Shown piece by piece: positions 5,334-6,541 of a DNA stretch of 6,541 nucleotides (the first letter of the stretch is position 1; the number at the start of each line of letters is the position of its first letter). The notes beneath the pieces are model-generated. The model had not been told where the DNA came from, ran no database searches, and saw only the letters and a list, made by a program, of their open reading frames with translations. The stretch comes from Nitrososphaerales archaeon TH5888 (GTDB taxonomy: Archaea > Thermoproteota > Nitrososphaeria > Nitrososphaerales > Nitrososphaeraceae): NCBI GenBank assembly GCA_014523595.1, contig JAATVN010000054.1, forward strand, positions 1 to 6,541. Reading direction: 5' to 3'. The translations under genes and the position numbers were made by a program.

Positions 5334-6541
5334 ATGCCAAAATTCAAGTCTACGCAAGATATCTTGAGAATTATAGGAAATAAGGATCAAATCCGTAATT
5401 TCGGTGTGATTGCTCACGTAGATCACGGAAAGACTACTATGAGTGATAGTTTATTGGCTGCGTCAGGAATCATTTCTCCTTCAGTTGCTGGTCAGGCCTT
5501 AGCACTTGATTCAATGAAACTAGAACAAAATAGACAAATGACAATTAGAGGGGCTAATGTAACCCTATACTATGAACTAGCAGGTAAAGAATATGTGATT
5601 AATATGATTGATACTCCCGGACATATCGATTTTACAGGAAGAGTTACCAGAGCACTAAGGGCGATTGATGGCGTCGTTGTAGTCTCAGATTCTGTTGAAG
5701 GAATAATGACTCAAACAGAAACTGTGACGAGACAAGCTCTTGAAGAGCGAGTTAGACCAGTTCTTTATATCAATAAAATAGATCGACTCGTCAAAGAGTT
5801 AAGATTAGATGCCCCAGCGATGCAGAAATGGCTTTCAAACATTATTGCAGAATTTAACAAGTTAGTCGATATCTACGCTGAGCCTGAACTGAAAGAGAAA
5901 TGGAAGGTAAGTATTCAGGGAAATAGCGTAGCATTTGGTTCGGCAAAGGATAGGTGGGGATTTAATTATAATATTGCTCAGAGAAATGGGGTTGGTTTCA
6001 AGGACGTTTATGACGCGTACAATTCTGATGACCAATCCTTGATAAAGGCACTTTCGGAAAAAGCACCGCTACATGAAGCTGTGCTCGGAATGGTCGTACA
6101 GCATCATCCACCTCCTCATGTAGCACAGAGATATAGAATACCGAAAATCTGGCCGGGTGATCTTGATTCTGACATTGGAAAGTCTCTTGTATCATGTGAT
6201 GATAAAGGACCAATTCTAATGATGGTTACTACAATTAATGTAGATCCACAAGCTGGCAGGATAGCTACAGGCAGGTTGTTTTCAGGAACAATAAAGGATG
6301 GAGATGAAGTTTATCTAATTGACGGGAAAAGGATGGGTAAAGTTCAATCAGTAAACATCTACATGGGTAACACTCGTGAGTTGGTGAACATGCTTCCAGC
6401 AGGTAATATCCCGGCTATACTCGGAATAGATCATGCAATTGCAGGGGAAACATTTTCGTCGGTTAAGGATGTTCCTGCATTTGAATCAATCAAGTATGTT
6501 TCAGAACCTGTTGTTACTATTGCAATTGAACCAAAACATCC
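5334..6541 (+). CDS. fusA: Archaeal elongation factor 2 (aEF-2), 3' end outside window
   Basis: This translational GTPase drives translocation on the ribosome. The window holds 402 complete codons of a family that is usually about 730 residues; the frame stays open to the right edge. All G-domain motifs are visible: G1 'AHVDHGKT' (27-34), switch I 'RQMTIRGANV' (about 68-77), G3 'DTPGH' (93-97), G4 'NKID' (147-150) and G5 'GSAK' (202-205). The G-prime insert region ('YRIPKIWPGDLDS') and domain II ('GPILMMVTTINVDPQAGRIATGRLFSGTI') follow in order. The RQMTI form of switch I is typical of crenarchaeal and thaumarchaeal EF-2. The histidine that becomes diphthamide lies in the missing C-terminal part. 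The start is the first ATG in frame with the conserved 'MPKFKST' N-terminus. The gene is divergent from mqnD and has its own TATA-like box, so its proximity to the quinone genes is probably coincidental. Confidence 0.96.
   Translation, partial: MPKFKSTQDILRIIGNKDQIRNFGVIAHVDHGKTTMSDSLLAASGIISPSVAGQALALDSMKLEQNRQMTIRGANVTLYYELAGKEYVINMIDTPGHIDFTGRVTRALRAIDGVVVVSDSVEGIMTQTETVTRQALEERVRPVLYINKIDRLVKELRLDAPAMQKWLSNIIAEFNKLVDIYAEPELKEKWKVSIQGNSVAFGSAKDRWGFNYNIAQRNGVGFKDVYDAYNSDDQSLIKALSEKAPLHEAVLGMVVQHHPPPHVAQRYRIPKIWPGDLDSDIGKSLVSCDDKGPILMMVTTINVDPQAGRIATGRLFSGTIKDGDEVYLIDGKRMGKVQSVNIYMGNTRELVNMLPAGNIPAILGIDHAIAGETFSSVKDVPAFESIKYVSEPVVTIAIEPKH

Noticed and set aside
5998..6213. 71-codon minus-strand frame inside EF-2
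   Set aside because: It lies fully opposite conserved EF-2 coding sequence and has no recognisable motif or promoter.

Overview
This AT-rich window looks like chromosomal DNA of a Nitrososphaeria (Thaumarchaeota) archaeon, probably an ammonia oxidiser. The best evidence is the archaeal elongation factor 2 at the right edge. Its switch I region is the 'RQMTI' form I know from crenarchaeal and thaumarchaeal EF-2, not the euryarchaeal 'RGITI' form. Other archaeal signs are the absence of clear Shine-Dalgarno sequences, TATA-like boxes about 30-35 bases upstream of several starts, and a mevalonate-pathway gene. I cannot name the genus.

Layout: (1) positions 1-291 (+) hold the C-terminal ACT domain of a threonine ammonia-lyase cut by the left edge. 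(2) 288-1712 (-) is a complete hydroxymethylglutaryl-CoA synthase, tail-to-tail with the lyase and sharing four bases with it. (3) 1713-1924 is a spacer with the synthase promoter and three abutting inverted repeats. (4) 1925-5118 carries three menaquinone genes of the futalosine route in alternating orientation: mqnC (-), mqnE (+) and mqnD (-). mqnC and mqnE diverge from a spacer of about 100 bases, and mqnE and mqnD converge with 10 bases between stops. (5) 5119-5333 is a divergent spacer with the mqnD and EF-2 promoters. (6) 5334 to the right edge is the first 402 codons of EF-2.

How they fit: MqnE makes aminofutalosine from a chorismate-derived precursor, MqnC cyclises dehypoxanthine futalosine, and MqnD releases 1,4-dihydroxy-6-naphthoate, the menaquinone head group. 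HMG-CoA synthase starts the committed mevalonate route that supplies the isoprenoid tail as well as archaeal lipids. Much of the window can therefore be read as head-group plus tail precursor supply for a respiratory quinone, although the operon layout does not tie the two together. mqnA and mqnB are not in the window.

There is no sign of mobile elements, CRISPR, rRNA or tRNA genes. The least explained sequence is the triple inverted repeat at 1812-1868 and the shared motifs in the mqnC and mqnD upstream regions.
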